Counted from the stretch's first letter, positions 8,131-18,523 are shown. The stretch: DNA of 64,000 nt from Ectothiorhodospiraceae bacterium (GCA_024234875.1 JACKNM010000003.1:488001-552000), one strand, 5' to 3'. Program-made: numbers and translations. Notes: a model not told the origin generated them from the letters alone.

Positions 8131-9759
8131 ATGACGGACACCGACGGCGCGCTGCGCCGAGTCGACGCCGAGGCGCTGCGCGCCCGGATCGTCGGCGACG
8201 AGGAGATCGCGCTGCTCGATGCGCGCGAGGAGGGCGTGTTCAGCCAGTCGCACATCCTCTACGCGAGCTGCCTGGCGCTCAGTCGGCTGGAGATGATGGC
8301 CCCCGCGATGCTGGCGCGACGGGCGGTACCCATCGTCACCTGCGACGACGGCGAGGGGTTGGCCGAGCGCGCGGCGCGGCGGCTGCTCGCACTCGGGTTC
8401 ACCGACGTCGCGGTGCTCGACGGCGGGATCCGCGCCTGGGCGGCGGCCGGCTTCGAGCTCTTCAGTGGCGTCAACGTGCCGAGCAAGGCGTTCGGCGAGC
8501 TGGTCGAGCACCAGGAGGGCACGCCCTCGCTGTCCGCCGACGAGCTCAAGGCGATGATCGACGCCGGTGATGATCTGGTGGTTCTGGACAGTCGACCGTG
8601 GCCCGAGTACCACGCGCGCAACATCCCTACCGGCATCTGCTGCCCCGGTGCCGAGCTCGCCTACCGGGTGCACGACCTCGCGCCATCGCCGGCGACGACG
8701 GTGGTGGTGAATTGCGCCGGCCGGACGCGAAGCATCATCGGCGCGCAGTCGCTGCGCAACGCCGGTATCCCCAACCGGGTGCTCGCGTTGCGAAACGGCA
8801 CCATGGGCTGGCACCTGGCCGGCTACACGCTCGAGGCCGGAATGGAGCGGCACTACCGCGAGCCGACCGAGCGCGGCCTCGCCGCGGCGAAGGAGGCGGC
8901 CGAGCGCGTGGCAAGTCGCTTCGGGGTGCGCACCATCGACCGTGCCACCCTCGAGCAGTGGCAGGCCGAGGGCGAGTCGCGCAGTCTCTACCTGCTCGAC
9001 GTGCGCAGTCCCGAGGAGTACGCGGCCGGGCATCTTCCGGGGACGCGCTCCGCGCCTGGGGGGCAGCTGGTGCAGGAGACCGACATGTTCGTGCCGACGC
9101 TGCGCGCCCGCATCGTGCTCGTCGACGATACCGGCGTGCGCGCGACGATGACCGCCTCGTGGCTGGTGCAGATGGGATGGAAGCACGTTGCGGTCCTGGA
9201 GGGCGGCATCGGTGGCTCGACGCTGTTGCGGGGCGCGGAGTCCCGCCCGGTGCTGGGCCTCGACGCCGTGCCGCCGGCGAGCATGCGCGCGCACGAGCTG
9301 GCGCGGCGGCTCGAGGCCGGCGACGTCACCGTCATCGACCTCTCGCTCAGCCGCGCCTACCGTGCCGGCCATGTTCCCGGTGCGTGGCATGCGGTGCGCG
9401 CGCGATTGCCGGAGACCTTGGCGCGCGCGAGGGTGCGTGGGACCGTGGTGCTGGTGTCGGAGGATGGTCGGACCGCACGCCTCGCGCGACCCGAGGTGGA
9501 GGCGTTGGTGGATGGTCCGGTCGAGGTCCTGATCGGTGGCACCGCCGACTGGCGGGCCGAGGGGCGGCCGCTCGAGGCCGGCGACGGGCGCATGCTCGGC
9601 GCCGAGGGCGCGCCCTGGGTCGATCCGGGTGACGTGTGGCTGCGGCCGTACGAGAGTGGAGGCGACGTGGAGAAGGCGATGCAGAGCTATCTGACCTGGG
9701 AAGTGAACCTCGTCGAGCAGATCGCGCGCGACGGGACGGCCGAGTGGCTGCGCGCATGA
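8131..9759 (+). CDS. Four-domain rhodanese-like sulfurtransferase
   Basis: A 542-residue soluble protein made of four rhodanese folds in tandem (about 1-125, 130-245, 262-365 and 380-480). The first two keep a cysteine in the active loop: C71 in IVTCDDGEG and C195 in VVVNCAGRTRS, the latter a perfect C-x5 loop. The third has aspartate instead (VLVDDTGVR, about 332) and the fourth serine (VLVSEDGRT, S443), so they are probably structural or substrate-positioning. Rhodaneses carry persulfide sulfur on the cysteine. The metallo-beta-lactamase gene follows with an ATGA overlap, so the two are translationally coupled. Confidence 0.9.
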   Translation: MTDTDGALRRVDAEALRARIVGDEEIALLDAREEGVFSQSHILYASCLALSRLEMMAPAMLARRAVPIVTCDDGEGLAERAARRLLALGFTDVAVLDGGIRAWAAAGFELFSGVNVPSKAFGELVEHQEGTPSLSADELKAMIDAGDDLVVLDSRPWPEYHARNIPTGICCPGAELAYRVHDLAPSPATTVVVNCAGRTRSIIGAQSLRNAGIPNRVLALRNGTMGWHLAGYTLEAGMERHYREPTERGLAAAKEAAERVASRFGVRTIDRATLEQWQAEGESRSLYLLDVRSPEEYAAGHLPGTRSAPGGQLVQETDMFVPTLRARIVLVDDTGVRATMTASWLVQMGWKHVAVLEGGIGGSTLLRGAESRPVLGLDAVPPASMRAHELARRLEAGDVTVIDLSLSRAYRAGHVPGAWHAVRARLPETLARARVRGTVVLVSEDGRTARLARPEVEALVDGPVEVLIGGTADWRAEGRPLEAGDGRMLGAEGAPWVDPGDVWLRPYESGGDVEKAMQSYLTWEVNLVEQIARDGTAEWLRA

Positions 9760-10568
9760 GCGCCGGGGTGCGTTCCGACGGCTGGGAGGTCTACGCGCTG
9801 CGCTACGCCGAGCGTGTCGGTAGCACCGGTCAGGCGTTCATCTTCGACGACCTGCACGACGCGCCGCTGCCGATGGACTATTTCGTGTGGGCGCTGGTGA
9901 ACGGCCCGCGTGTCATCGTCGTCGACACCGGCTTCGACGAGGCGGAGGCGAGGTCCCGCCAGCGCCAGCTCCTGCGCCATCCGGCCGACGCGCTGGCGAA
10001 CGTCGGGGTCGACGCGGCGAAGGTCGAGAACGTGGTCGTCACCCACATGCACTACGACCACGCGGGCACGCTCGACCGCTTCCCGAACGCGCGCTTCCAT
10101 CTCCAGGACCAGGAGATGGCCTACGTGACCGGGCGCTCGATGCGCCACCGTGTGCTCCGCTACCCGTTCGCGGTCGAGCACGTGGTGCAGATGGTGCGCC
10201 TGGTGCACGACGACCGCGTCGAGTTCCACGACGGGGCCCAGACCATCGCGCCGGGGGTGAGCGTGCATCACGTGGGTGGCCACACCCGCGGGCTGCAGGT
10301 GGTCCGGGTCGAGACCCGACGCGGGGTGGTGGTGCTCGCCTCCGACGCCGCGCACTACTACGCCAACATGGAGCGCTCGAACCCGTTCCCGATCGTCGAC
10401 AGCGTCAGCGCGATGCTGGAAGGGCACCGCACGGTGCATCGCCTGGCGGACTCGCCCGCGCACGTGGTGCCGGGGCACGACCCGAAGGTGATGGCGATCT
10501 ACCCGAGCCCGGCCGGGCTCGCGCCGGGCCTGGCGGCGAGCCTGCACGAGCCCCCGCGCGAGTCGTGA
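9756..10568 (+). CDS. Metallo-beta-lactamase-fold hydrolase (N-acyl homoserine lactonase-like)
   Basis: A 270-residue metallohydrolase. The zinc motif H-x-H-x-D-H is THMHYDHAG (H97, H99, D101, H102), followed by H176 in VGGHTRG, D197 in LASDAAHYY and a C-terminal histidine in VPGHDP. The overall pattern, with GPRVIVVDTGF before the motif, resembles AHL-lactonase-like hydrolases more than ETHE1 persulfide dioxygenases. Because it overlaps the rhodanese gene by 4 nt (ATGA), it may instead act on a thioester or sulfur compound; both readings are inference. The start ATG 9756 is set by that overlap. Confidence 0.85.
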   Translation: MSAGVRSDGWEVYALRYAERVGSTGQAFIFDDLHDAPLPMDYFVWALVNGPRVIVVDTGFDEAEARSRQRQLLRHPADALANVGVDAAKVENVVVTHMHYDHAGTLDRFPNARFHLQDQEMAYVTGRSMRHRVLRYPFAVEHVVQMVRLVHDDRVEFHDGAQTIAPGVSVHHVGGHTRGLQVVRVETRRGVVVLASDAAHYYANMERSNPFPIVDSVSAMLEGHRTVHRLADSPAHVVPGHDPKVMAIYPSPAGLAPGLAASLHEPPRES

Positions 10569-10611
10569 GCGCGGGCCGGCGGCGGCGCCGAGCGGTGGGG
10601 CCGCCGGCCGG

Positions 10612-11457
10612 GTGTGCGGCATGGCGGTGAGCCTCGCCGGCAATCTCCGCAAGATGCGGGTCGAGGCGGCCGAGCCGGTGAGCTACGCGCTGCGCCTGGG
10701 CAGTGACGAGGTGCGTCTCGACCAGCACCTCGGTGCCACCCTCTCGCTCGCGTTCACCGGGGCCATCCATTGTGTCGCCTGCGGCCGCGCCACCCGGCGC
10801 AGCTTCGGCCAGGGGCACTGCTACCCCTGCTTCACCCGGCTCGCCGCCTGCGACACCTGCATCGTGCGCCCCGAGCTCTGCCATTTCGACGCCGGCACCT
10901 GTCGCGAGCCCGATTGGGGGCTCGACCACTGCATGCGTCCGCACGTCGTCTACCTCGCCAACTCCTCCGGGCTCAAGGTCGGCATCACCCGCGAGACCCA
11001 GATTCCGACGCGGTGGATCGACCAGGGCGCGGTGGCGGCGGTGCCGGTACTGCGGGTCGGATCGCGCCGCGCGTCGGGATTGGTGGAGGCGGCGCTCAAG
11101 GACGGCCTCTCCGACCGCACCGACTGGCGAGCGATGCTGCGTGGTGATCCCGAGGCGGTCGATCTCGAGGCGGCGCGTGCGTCACTGCGCGATCGGCTCG
11201 ACGCGGTCGCGGCGGCTGCCGCGGCCGCCGAGCCCCGGGCCGAGCCGGTCGAGCTCTCCGATGCCGAGGTCCGGCGGTTCACCTATCCGGTGCTCGAGTA
11301 TCCAATCCGCGTTCGGTCGCTCGATCCGACCAAGGTGCGGCACATCGAGGGCACGCTTCTCGGGATCAAGGGGCAGTATCTGATCCTCGACGTGGGGGTG
11401 CTGAACGTGCGCCGCTTCGCCGGGTACGAGGTCGAGATGGCGGTGACGACCGCGTAG
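10612..11457 (+). CDS. DUF2797 family protein with cysteine-rich zinc region
   Basis: A 281-residue protein of unknown function. The N-terminal half carries four CxxC-type pairs (C54/C57, C70/C73, C80/C83 and C90/C97), ending in AGTCREPDWG, which suggests two zinc sites. The middle, VVYLANSSGLKVGITRETQI followed by PTRWIDQGA, looks like a GIY-YIG-type nuclease core (Y-L..G-x-KVGIT-R). The C-terminal third has no known motif. Family members are widespread and conserved, but no activity is established. The gene begins at GTG 10612 or ATG 10621; neither has a strong Shine-Dalgarno sequence. It follows the hydrolase gene by 43 nt. Confidence 0.85.
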   Translation: MCGMAVSLAGNLRKMRVEAAEPVSYALRLGSDEVRLDQHLGATLSLAFTGAIHCVACGRATRRSFGQGHCYPCFTRLAACDTCIVRPELCHFDAGTCREPDWGLDHCMRPHVVYLANSSGLKVGITRETQIPTRWIDQGAVAAVPVLRVGSRRASGLVEAALKDGLSDRTDWRAMLRGDPEAVDLEAARASLRDRLDAVAAAAAAAEPRAEPVELSDAEVRRFTYPVLEYPIRVRSLDPTKVRHIEGTLLGIKGQYLILDVGVLNVRRFAGYEVEMAVTTA

Positions 11458-11500
11458 GGGCGGGCCCCTACCGGGCCGCCTGCTCCACATCGTGGGTAGA

Positions 11501-11541
11501 GGCCCAATAACGCAAATGACAATCATTTGCGTTATGGGGCC
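11501..11541. promoter_or_regulatory. Long palindrome with a Fur-box-like core
   Basis: Two 19-nt arms (11501-11519 and 11523-11541) are complementary at 18 positions around a CAA centre. The AT-rich core AAATGACAATCATTT closely matches the proteobacterial Fur operator (AATGATAATCATT). The AT-richness stands out in a GC-rich region. It sits 44 nt after the DUF2797 stop and about 150 nt before a small open frame at 11694. It could be a Fur operator for the small frame, a transcript-end hairpin, or both; there is no T-run on either strand. Confidence 0.5.
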
Positions 11542-11693
11542 GGCTGCGTTAGCGTTCGGCCCGTCGCACCTCTGCGGTCCCGCGCGATGCGAAACCGAGA
11601 CCCGATTGGCCTCGAGCCACCTCGCCGAGGCACACCGCCGGCACGCCGTGCCGGCCCGCCCCAGCGCCGACGCCCGTCCCCGAGGAACGGCCG

Positions 11694-11873
11694 ATGATTC
11701 TCCTACAGCCGGATCGCGACCGGCTCGGTGCGCTGCTGGTCTGCGCGGCGCGCGGCTATCAGGCCGGGCGCGCCCGCGAGCGCACCCGGTCCGACGCACG
11801 GCGTGTGCCCGAGGAGACCGGTCAGGGCACCCGGCCGAATCCCAGTAGCTTGTCGATGCGCCCGAGCACGTAG
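11694..11873 (+). CDS. Possible small basic protein downstream of the Fur-like palindrome
   Basis: A 59-codon frame beginning MILLQPDRDRLGALLVCAAR with GAGGAA six bases before the ATG. The remainder is basic and low in complexity. Its last 52 nt overlap the 3' end of the convergent CHAP gene. The start context is good, but the composition is what an unselected high-GC frame would give, so it may not be real. No family recognised. Confidence 0.25.
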   Translation: MILLQPDRDRLGALLVCAARGYQAGRARERTRSDARRVPEETGQGTRPNPSSLSMRPST

Positions 11874-12574
11874 TCGAACTGGCGCACGGGGGCGGGAAAG
11901 CCACCCTTGTTGCCCTCGACGGTGAACACGATGCCGTGCTCGGCGTGGTGGACCAGGCCGATATGACCCATCCAGCCCTCGGGCTGACCGCGCCACCAGA
12001 AGATGACGTCACCCGGCTGGGGCTGCTGTTGCTCGGGATCGTAGAGCCAGCCCTCGCGTTGGAACTGGTTGCGAATGTCGCGTGCGCCGAGGCTGTAGCG
12101 AAACGGGATGCCTCCGGGCGCCTGACTGAAGCACCAGCTCACGAAGCCGGCGCACCAGTTGGCGGGTGGCGGCACGATTCCGCGCAGGTATTTCTCGACG
12201 AAGGGACCGTCGTTGTTGGTGCCGATCTCGCGCGCGCCGTCGCGCATCTCCGCCAGCGCGGCGGCGAGGGCGGCCCTCCCCGGCGCGCTGCCGCCGGACG
12301 GGACCTCGCTCGCCGCCGTCGCCACCTCCGGCAGCGGGGGATGCTCGCCGTCGACGCGCTCGAGCGCCCACCAGGTCAGCTCCCCGACCTTGCCGTCCAC
12401 CACCAGCGGGCGACCACGGGAGTCGAGGTTGCGGGCCTGGAACGCCTCGACCGCGCGCCGGACCTCGCGGTCGAAGACGTCGCCGACGTGGTTGTGGAAG
12501 CCGTGGTCTTGCAGCAGCTTGGTGAGCCGCCGCACCTCCGGCCCCTGCGCACCCATCTTCAGGAGCTTGGCCAT
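11822..12574 (-). CDS. CHAP-domain amidase/peptidase with peptidoglycan-binding domain
   Basis: A 250-residue protein. The N-terminus is a peptidoglycan-binding-1 domain (GPEVRRLTKLLQDHGF to DGKVGELTWWALE), and residues about 115-245 form a CHAP (NlpC/P60-like) domain with C141 in NWCAGFVSWC and H204 in WMGHIGLVHH as the likely catalytic pair. CHAP enzymes cut peptide or amide bonds in cell-wall peptides. There is no signal peptide, so it may leave the cell by another route or act like an endolysin-type enzyme; no phage genes are nearby. GGAGG lies 8 bases before ATG 12574. Confidence 0.85.
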   Translation of the reverse strand: MAKLLKMGAQGPEVRRLTKLLQDHGFHNHVGDVFDREVRRAVEAFQARNLDSRGRPLVVDGKVGELTWWALERVDGEHPPLPEVATAASEVPSGGSAPGRAALAAALAEMRDGAREIGTNNDGPFVEKYLRGIVPPPANWCAGFVSWCFSQAPGGIPFRYSLGARDIRNQFQREGWLYDPEQQQPQPGDVIFWWRGQPEGWMGHIGLVHHAEHGIVFTVEGNKGGFPAPVRQFDYVLGRIDKLLGFGRVP

Positions 12575-12709
12575 CTCAGAGCCCTCCGGTCGGAAGGTCG
12601 AGGGTGGGGCGGGGCCGACACGGCCCGCTCGTTCACCGCGGCCGACCGACGAGGGGCACGCTAGCACGCCGCGGCGAGCACGACCTGTGCGGGATCACAC
12701 ATGCCCGAC

Positions 12710-12744
12710 GGGGACTGGCTCGCGCACCGCGCGTGCATGTCCCC
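12710..12744. repeat. Short palindromic (REP-like) element, copy B
   Basis: Begins GGGGACTGGCTCGCG and ends GCGTGCATGTCCCC, the same half-sequences as the inverted copy at 5981-6010. Both lie in intergenic gaps. Confidence 0.55.
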
Positions 12745-12769
12745 TTGCAGCGCAATCGAATCGGAGGGC

Positions 12770-12810
12770 GGGACAGGCACCGATTCCTGTCGGAATCGGC
12801 GCCCGTCCCC
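12770..12810. repeat. Short palindromic (REP-like) element, copy C, with hairpin
   Basis: Opens GGGACAGGC and closes GCCCGTCCCC, with an inner perfect stem CCGATTCC/GGAATCGG around a TGTC loop. It lies just beyond the 3' end of the methylmalonate-semialdehyde dehydrogenase gene. It shares the GGGAC/GTCCC ends with copies A and B, but not their interior. Confidence 0.55.
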
Positions 12811-12815
12811 AGCGA

Positions 12816-14333
<1,518 letters not shown>

Positions 14334-14449
14334 CGATGTCGTCCTCCGCGGGTGGTTCTTGACTCGGTGCAGACCGCGAAGGATACCGCCAATCGGTCGG
14401 CTCAGTCGCGCGTGAGCCCGGGCGATGGGTCGCGCGAGCCCGGTTCGGC

Positions 14450-17400
14450 TCACCACGGCTCGCGGACGATGATCACCCGGCTCGAGCCCGGGTAGACCCC
14501 GAAGGTCGCACGCGCGGTGGGGTCGTCGTCGTGGGCGCCGTCGCCGTCCCAGTCGAAGCGCAGCCACGGCAGGTCGGCGCCGGAGGCGGTGGAGAGGTCG
14601 AGCCGCAGATCGGTGTAGCCGGTGTTTCCGGCGAGCGGGGCGGTGAAGGCGAGACCGGCGTCGCCGGCGGCGAGCGTCGAGGTCGCGAAGCTCGCGGTGG
14701 TGGTGCCGGCTCCGATGGCGATCGTGGCCACCCCGAGGGCCGGGTCGGCGTCTGCGTTGACGAGATCCAGGTGCGCGGTGGCGACGACGGAGCAGCCGTC
14801 GTCCGTGTGGACGACGAAGCCCGCGCCGTTCCACACCTCGGCCCGCGCAGGGACCACGAGCGGCAACAGCTCCGAGCCGATGGCATTGGCGACGAGCAGC
14901 CGCCCGAAGCGCAGCTCGGTGCCGGTGATGGCGGTGACGGCGTAGCCTTGGCCGGTGTCGCCGGCTCCGGTGTTGCAGGAGGCGACGCTCGCGTGGTGGC
15001 AGACGCCGTCGGAGTCGGTGAGATCGCCGGCCGGGATGGTGAGGTCGACGGAGCCTGCGAACGCCGCCTCCGGGCTCGCGCCACGCAGGTAGGCGAAGGT
15101 TTCCCCGGCGAGGGTCAGGGTCGCGATGCCGTCCAGATCCGATTCGCCGGCGAGCGTCACCGTGCCGAGCGCCGGCGCGTCCAGCGTCCCGGACGACGTC
15201 GCGCTGCTCGCATAGCCGCGGTTGGCGAGGTAGGGCCCCGCGAGCTTGAAGAACGCGCCGCCGTAATTGGCGGTGACGTTGCCGGCGAGCCCACGAGCGG
15301 TGAGCGTGAAGACCGGGTCGGCGTCGAACGCGAACGGCTGGTCCATGTAGGTGAAGCCGCAGGTCCAGGTGCCGTCCGGTCCGTCGCGCAAGCTCGGGCC
15401 GCTGTCGGTGACGGTGAGCCGCGCCGGGTAGAAGCGCCCCACGTTGCGCGCCGCGCCGGTCACCGCCGCGCCGCCGCCGAGGTAGTCGGCGTGGTTGGCG
15501 AGGAGGTGGACGATGCCGACCTCGTCCCAGGTGAGCGAGGTGGTCGCGGCGCCGGCCGAGAATCCGCCGAGCGTGGTGGTTCCCGACAGTGTCCCCGCGC
15601 TACCCCCGAGTGGCGCGGCCAGCGCGTGGGTGATCGACGCGGTGGCCGGCGCCGATTCCTGGCCGAAATTCTCGGTGGCGATGTTGTCGGTGAGATCGGC
15701 GCCGGTGTCGGGGACCCCGTCGGCGTCGGCGTCGTCGGCCGCGCTCCACGCGACCGCGCGCACCGTGGTCGAGAACGACTCCCCGGCCATGCGGAACCGC
15801 GACCCGGCGGCGTCGGCGGCGAAGGACGCGCCGGCGGTGCCGTTGGCGGCGCGGTCGCCGGCGAGGTCGACGTCGAAGCCGAAGGGCCGCACCACGAAGG
15901 CGTTGCTCGCGCCGAGCATGAGATTCGCCGTCGGGGTGCCGCCGGCGTCGGGTAGTGCGTACCGGGCGTGCAGGCGGATGCGCCCGGCCTCGGGGTAGCG
16001 CAGCGAGAAGGCGGCGGTGGTGTCGGTGGCGTCGCCGAAGTCCAGCGCGACCGCGGTGTAGCTCGACGGCGCGCCGGCCGGATTGGCGGCGATGTCGGTG
16101 CCGTTCACCGCGACGTCGCGCCCGGCGACGCAGCCGCCGGGGTCGTCGCAGACGAAGGCGAGCTCGACCGCGACCGCGCCGGTGAGCGCCGCCTGGCAGG
16201 CGCCGGTGGCGGTGTCGGTGCGAATCGCCTCGAGCTCGACGGTCTGCGGCGCGGTGCGGCCGGCGACCTGGGTGGGGATCGCGTTCGCGACGCCGTTGGC
16301 GAGGAAGCGGAAGCCGGTCTCGGCGAACTTCAGCACCGGATCCTCGCCCGGGCTCTCCGACACCGTGCCGTCGGTGACGTCGATGTCGACCGCGCCGGTC
16401 GCGGTGTGTAGCAGCGAGACCGCCACGCCGCCGGCATCGGCCGCGACGAAGGTGTAGGTTGCATTTCCGCCACCGGAGTTCACGAGGGTTCCATTGCCCG
16501 ACACCAGCGCCCAGTCGCCCAGGCCGGTCGAGGTCGAGAGCGCGATCGTGCCCTCGTAGCTGGTCTCGTCGGTGTGGTCCGCGGCGTGCGCCAGGATCTT
16601 GATGGGCTCGGCGAGACAGGTGATCGCCTCTGCGTCGTGAGCGATCGCGAAGTGGTCGACGCTCGGGCAAGGCACGACGGCGCGGATGACCACGTCGTCG
16701 ACGTGGAACTCCTCGCCGCTGCCACCGTAGAGGTTCGTGATTCGGAACCGGACGCGGGTGTTGCGCGCGATGTAGGAGGTGATGTCGAAGCTGCGCGAGC
16801 CGCCGTTCTCGCCGGTGATGCCGGTGAAGGTCTCGAGCGTGGTCCAACTCGCGCCGCCGTCGGCCGAGATCTCCGCCACCGCGGCGTCGCTCGAGTCCAC
16901 GTCGTCGGTGGTGGCCCAGTCGAACTCGAGTGTCGCCGAGGCGTAGGCCGACAGGTCGGCCTCGCGCTGGACCCCAGGTGTGCCACCGGTGTCGGGGTTG
17001 TCGTCGAGGATCAGCTCGCCGTGGTCGACCTCGACGTTGCCGTCGTCGGGCCCGACGCCGTCGCGGTCGACCTCGAGCCACGGGCCTGACCAGCGTTGGT
17101 CGCCGTCGTTGTTCGAGAACGAGTCGTTCGAGAAGCGATCGGCGAAGGTCTCGACGATACCGACGCAGGCGCAGGCGGGGCCGCCGGAGGCCTCGATCTG
17201 GACGTTGTCGAGGAGGATGCTCTCGAGCGCGCCGTGGTACTCGGCCGCGACCCGGAAGCGCACTCGGGTGGCGGCGGAGATGTAGGTCGAGATGTCGTGG
17301 CGGCGCGACTCTGCCGCGGCGCGGTCGTAGCCGGCGATCTTGTCGATGACGGTGTAGCTCTTGCCACCGTTCGACGACATCTCGACCACGATGGCGTCAG

Positions 17401-18394
17401 CCGCCTCGATCTCGTCGTTCAGGGTGAAGTCGAAGGTGAGGGCGGCCTTGGTGTAGCCGGCGAGGTCGACCTCGCGGGCCCAGCTCGGCTCGCCGCCCGA
17501 GTTCGGGGCATCGTCGAGCGCGAGTCGCCCGCCCTGCACGCGAGCCCGGCCGCTGGTCGGGTCGTCGTCGTCGTCGTCCTCGAGCCAGGGGGTGGCCCAG
17601 GCGGCGTTGCCGTTCTGGTTGGAGTAGGCGGCGGTCGAGAACTCGTCGCGAAAGACCGCCGGGCAGCCGCCGGCGAACGTGTACGGCGAGAAGACGAGAT
17701 CCGTGCCCGGGCCGACCGCGCCGGTGGTGTTGTGGGAGAACTGGGTGTAGTCGTCGTCGTCGACCTCGACGCCGATGGTGGCGCTCGCCCCGGTGGCGTT
17801 GCCGGCGCCGTAGCGGAAGCGAATGGTGCCGTCCTCGTAGAGCACGATCTGAATCGAGTAGCTGCCGCGGAAGTTGTAGTGGGGCACGTTCTGCCACGAG
17901 GCGACGAAGCGCCGGTTGGGCGCGGTGCCCAGCGTGTCGTAGCGCACCGACCCGCCCCTCGAGGGCTCGAGATCGTCCCAGTAGCCGGCGATCACGCGGT
18001 CGGCCGATTCCTCGGGGCCGGGGCCGCTGGTGTGGTCCCTGATCGGGAGCGCCGTGTTGGTGTAGTCCTTGTGGAAGCCCTGGTTGGCACCGAAGTGCAG
18101 CACCGCGTTGCTCATCACCCGGACCTGGGTGTAGATGACGCCGCCGAACAGGAAGGGGAAGCCGATGGGGACGAGCTGGCGGTCGTCGTCGACCGGGTAG
18201 TCGGTCTCGGTGAGCTCCCAGACGACGTCGGTGGTGACGGTCTCGAACGCGGTTCCGGGCTCGGTGGTGAGGTTGTACGTCTGCGCCGGCGCGCGCACGC
18301 CCCAGGTCAGCATTGCGAGCATCGGGACGAGGCACGCGACGGCGCGGCGCAGTCGCCTGGCGAGCGGCGTCGCGGTGGTCGATGTTCGCGCCAT
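14450..18394 (-). CDS. MshQ-like secreted protein with DUF6701 domain
   Basis: A 1314-residue exported protein. A signal peptide (ACLVPMLAMLTWGVRAPAQ) precedes a beta-rich region (about 30-230), two homologous repeats of roughly 170 residues each (about 235-430 and 435-610), and a long C-terminal DUF6701 region ending PWLRFDWDGDGAHDDDP and VIIVREPW, the signature end of MshQ. Each repeat opens with W..PWLE.D, has a LDD.P..GG.P stretch and ends in TRVRFR, like a jelly-roll adhesive domain. MshQ belongs to the MSHA pilus cluster, but no pilin genes are near. A surface or adhesion role is inference. ATG 18394 has only a weak GCAGGG upstream. Confidence 0.82.
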   Translation of the reverse strand: MARTSTTATPLARRLRRAVACLVPMLAMLTWGVRAPAQTYNLTTEPGTAFETVTTDVVWELTETDYPVDDDRQLVPIGFPFLFGGVIYTQVRVMSNAVLHFGANQGFHKDYTNTALPIRDHTSGPGPEESADRVIAGYWDDLEPSRGGSVRYDTLGTAPNRRFVASWQNVPHYNFRGSYSIQIVLYEDGTIRFRYGAGNATGASATIGVEVDDDDYTQFSHNTTGAVGPGTDLVFSPYTFAGGCPAVFRDEFSTAAYSNQNGNAAWATPWLEDDDDDDPTSGRARVQGGRLALDDAPNSGGEPSWAREVDLAGYTKAALTFDFTLNDEIEAADAIVVEMSSNGGKSYTVIDKIAGYDRAAAESRRHDISTYISAATRVRFRVAAEYHGALESILLDNVQIEASGGPACACVGIVETFADRFSNDSFSNNDGDQRWSGPWLEVDRDGVGPDDGNVEVDHGELILDDNPDTGGTPGVQREADLSAYASATLEFDWATTDDVDSSDAAVAEISADGGASWTTLETFTGITGENGGSRSFDITSYIARNTRVRFRITNLYGGSGEEFHVDDVVIRAVVPCPSVDHFAIAHDAEAITCLAEPIKILAHAADHTDETSYEGTIALSTSTGLGDWALVSGNGTLVNSGGGNATYTFVAADAGGVAVSLLHTATGAVDIDVTDGTVSESPGEDPVLKFAETGFRFLANGVANAIPTQVAGRTAPQTVELEAIRTDTATGACQAALTGAVAVELAFVCDDPGGCVAGRDVAVNGTDIAANPAGAPSSYTAVALDFGDATDTTAAFSLRYPEAGRIRLHARYALPDAGGTPTANLMLGASNAFVVRPFGFDVDLAGDRAANGTAGASFAADAAGSRFRMAGESFSTTVRAVAWSAADDADADGVPDTGADLTDNIATENFGQESAPATASITHALAAPLGGSAGTLSGTTTLGGFSAGAATTSLTWDEVGIVHLLANHADYLGGGAAVTGAARNVGRFYPARLTVTDSGPSLRDGPDGTWTCGFTYMDQPFAFDADPVFTLTARGLAGNVTANYGGAFFKLAGPYLANRGYASSATSSGTLDAPALGTVTLAGESDLDGIATLTLAGETFAYLRGASPEAAFAGSVDLTIPAGDLTDSDGVCHHASVASCNTGAGDTGQGYAVTAITGTELRFGRLLVANAIGSELLPLVVPARAEVWNGAGFVVHTDDGCSVVATAHLDLVNADADPALGVATIAIGAGTTTASFATSTLAAGDAGLAFTAPLAGNTGYTDLRLDLSTASGADLPWLRFDWDGDGAHDDDPTARATFGVYPGSSRVIIVREPW

Positions 18395-18523
18395 CCCTGC
18401 TGCCCGGGAACGTGGCCAACTCGTTGTATCGGCTGAGTCTCGGCGAGGCTTGAGCGGAGCCCCGCGACGGCCGGGCGCGTTGCTACACTGCGCCGCGAGC
18501 GTCACGCAGAGCAGGAGGAAACC

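Noticed and set aside
9756..10568. Naming the hydrolase as an ETHE1 persulfide dioxygenase because of the rhodanese neighbour
   Set aside because: Its motif spacing and the VDTGF strand fit lactonase-like members better; only the gene position suggests sulfur chemistry.
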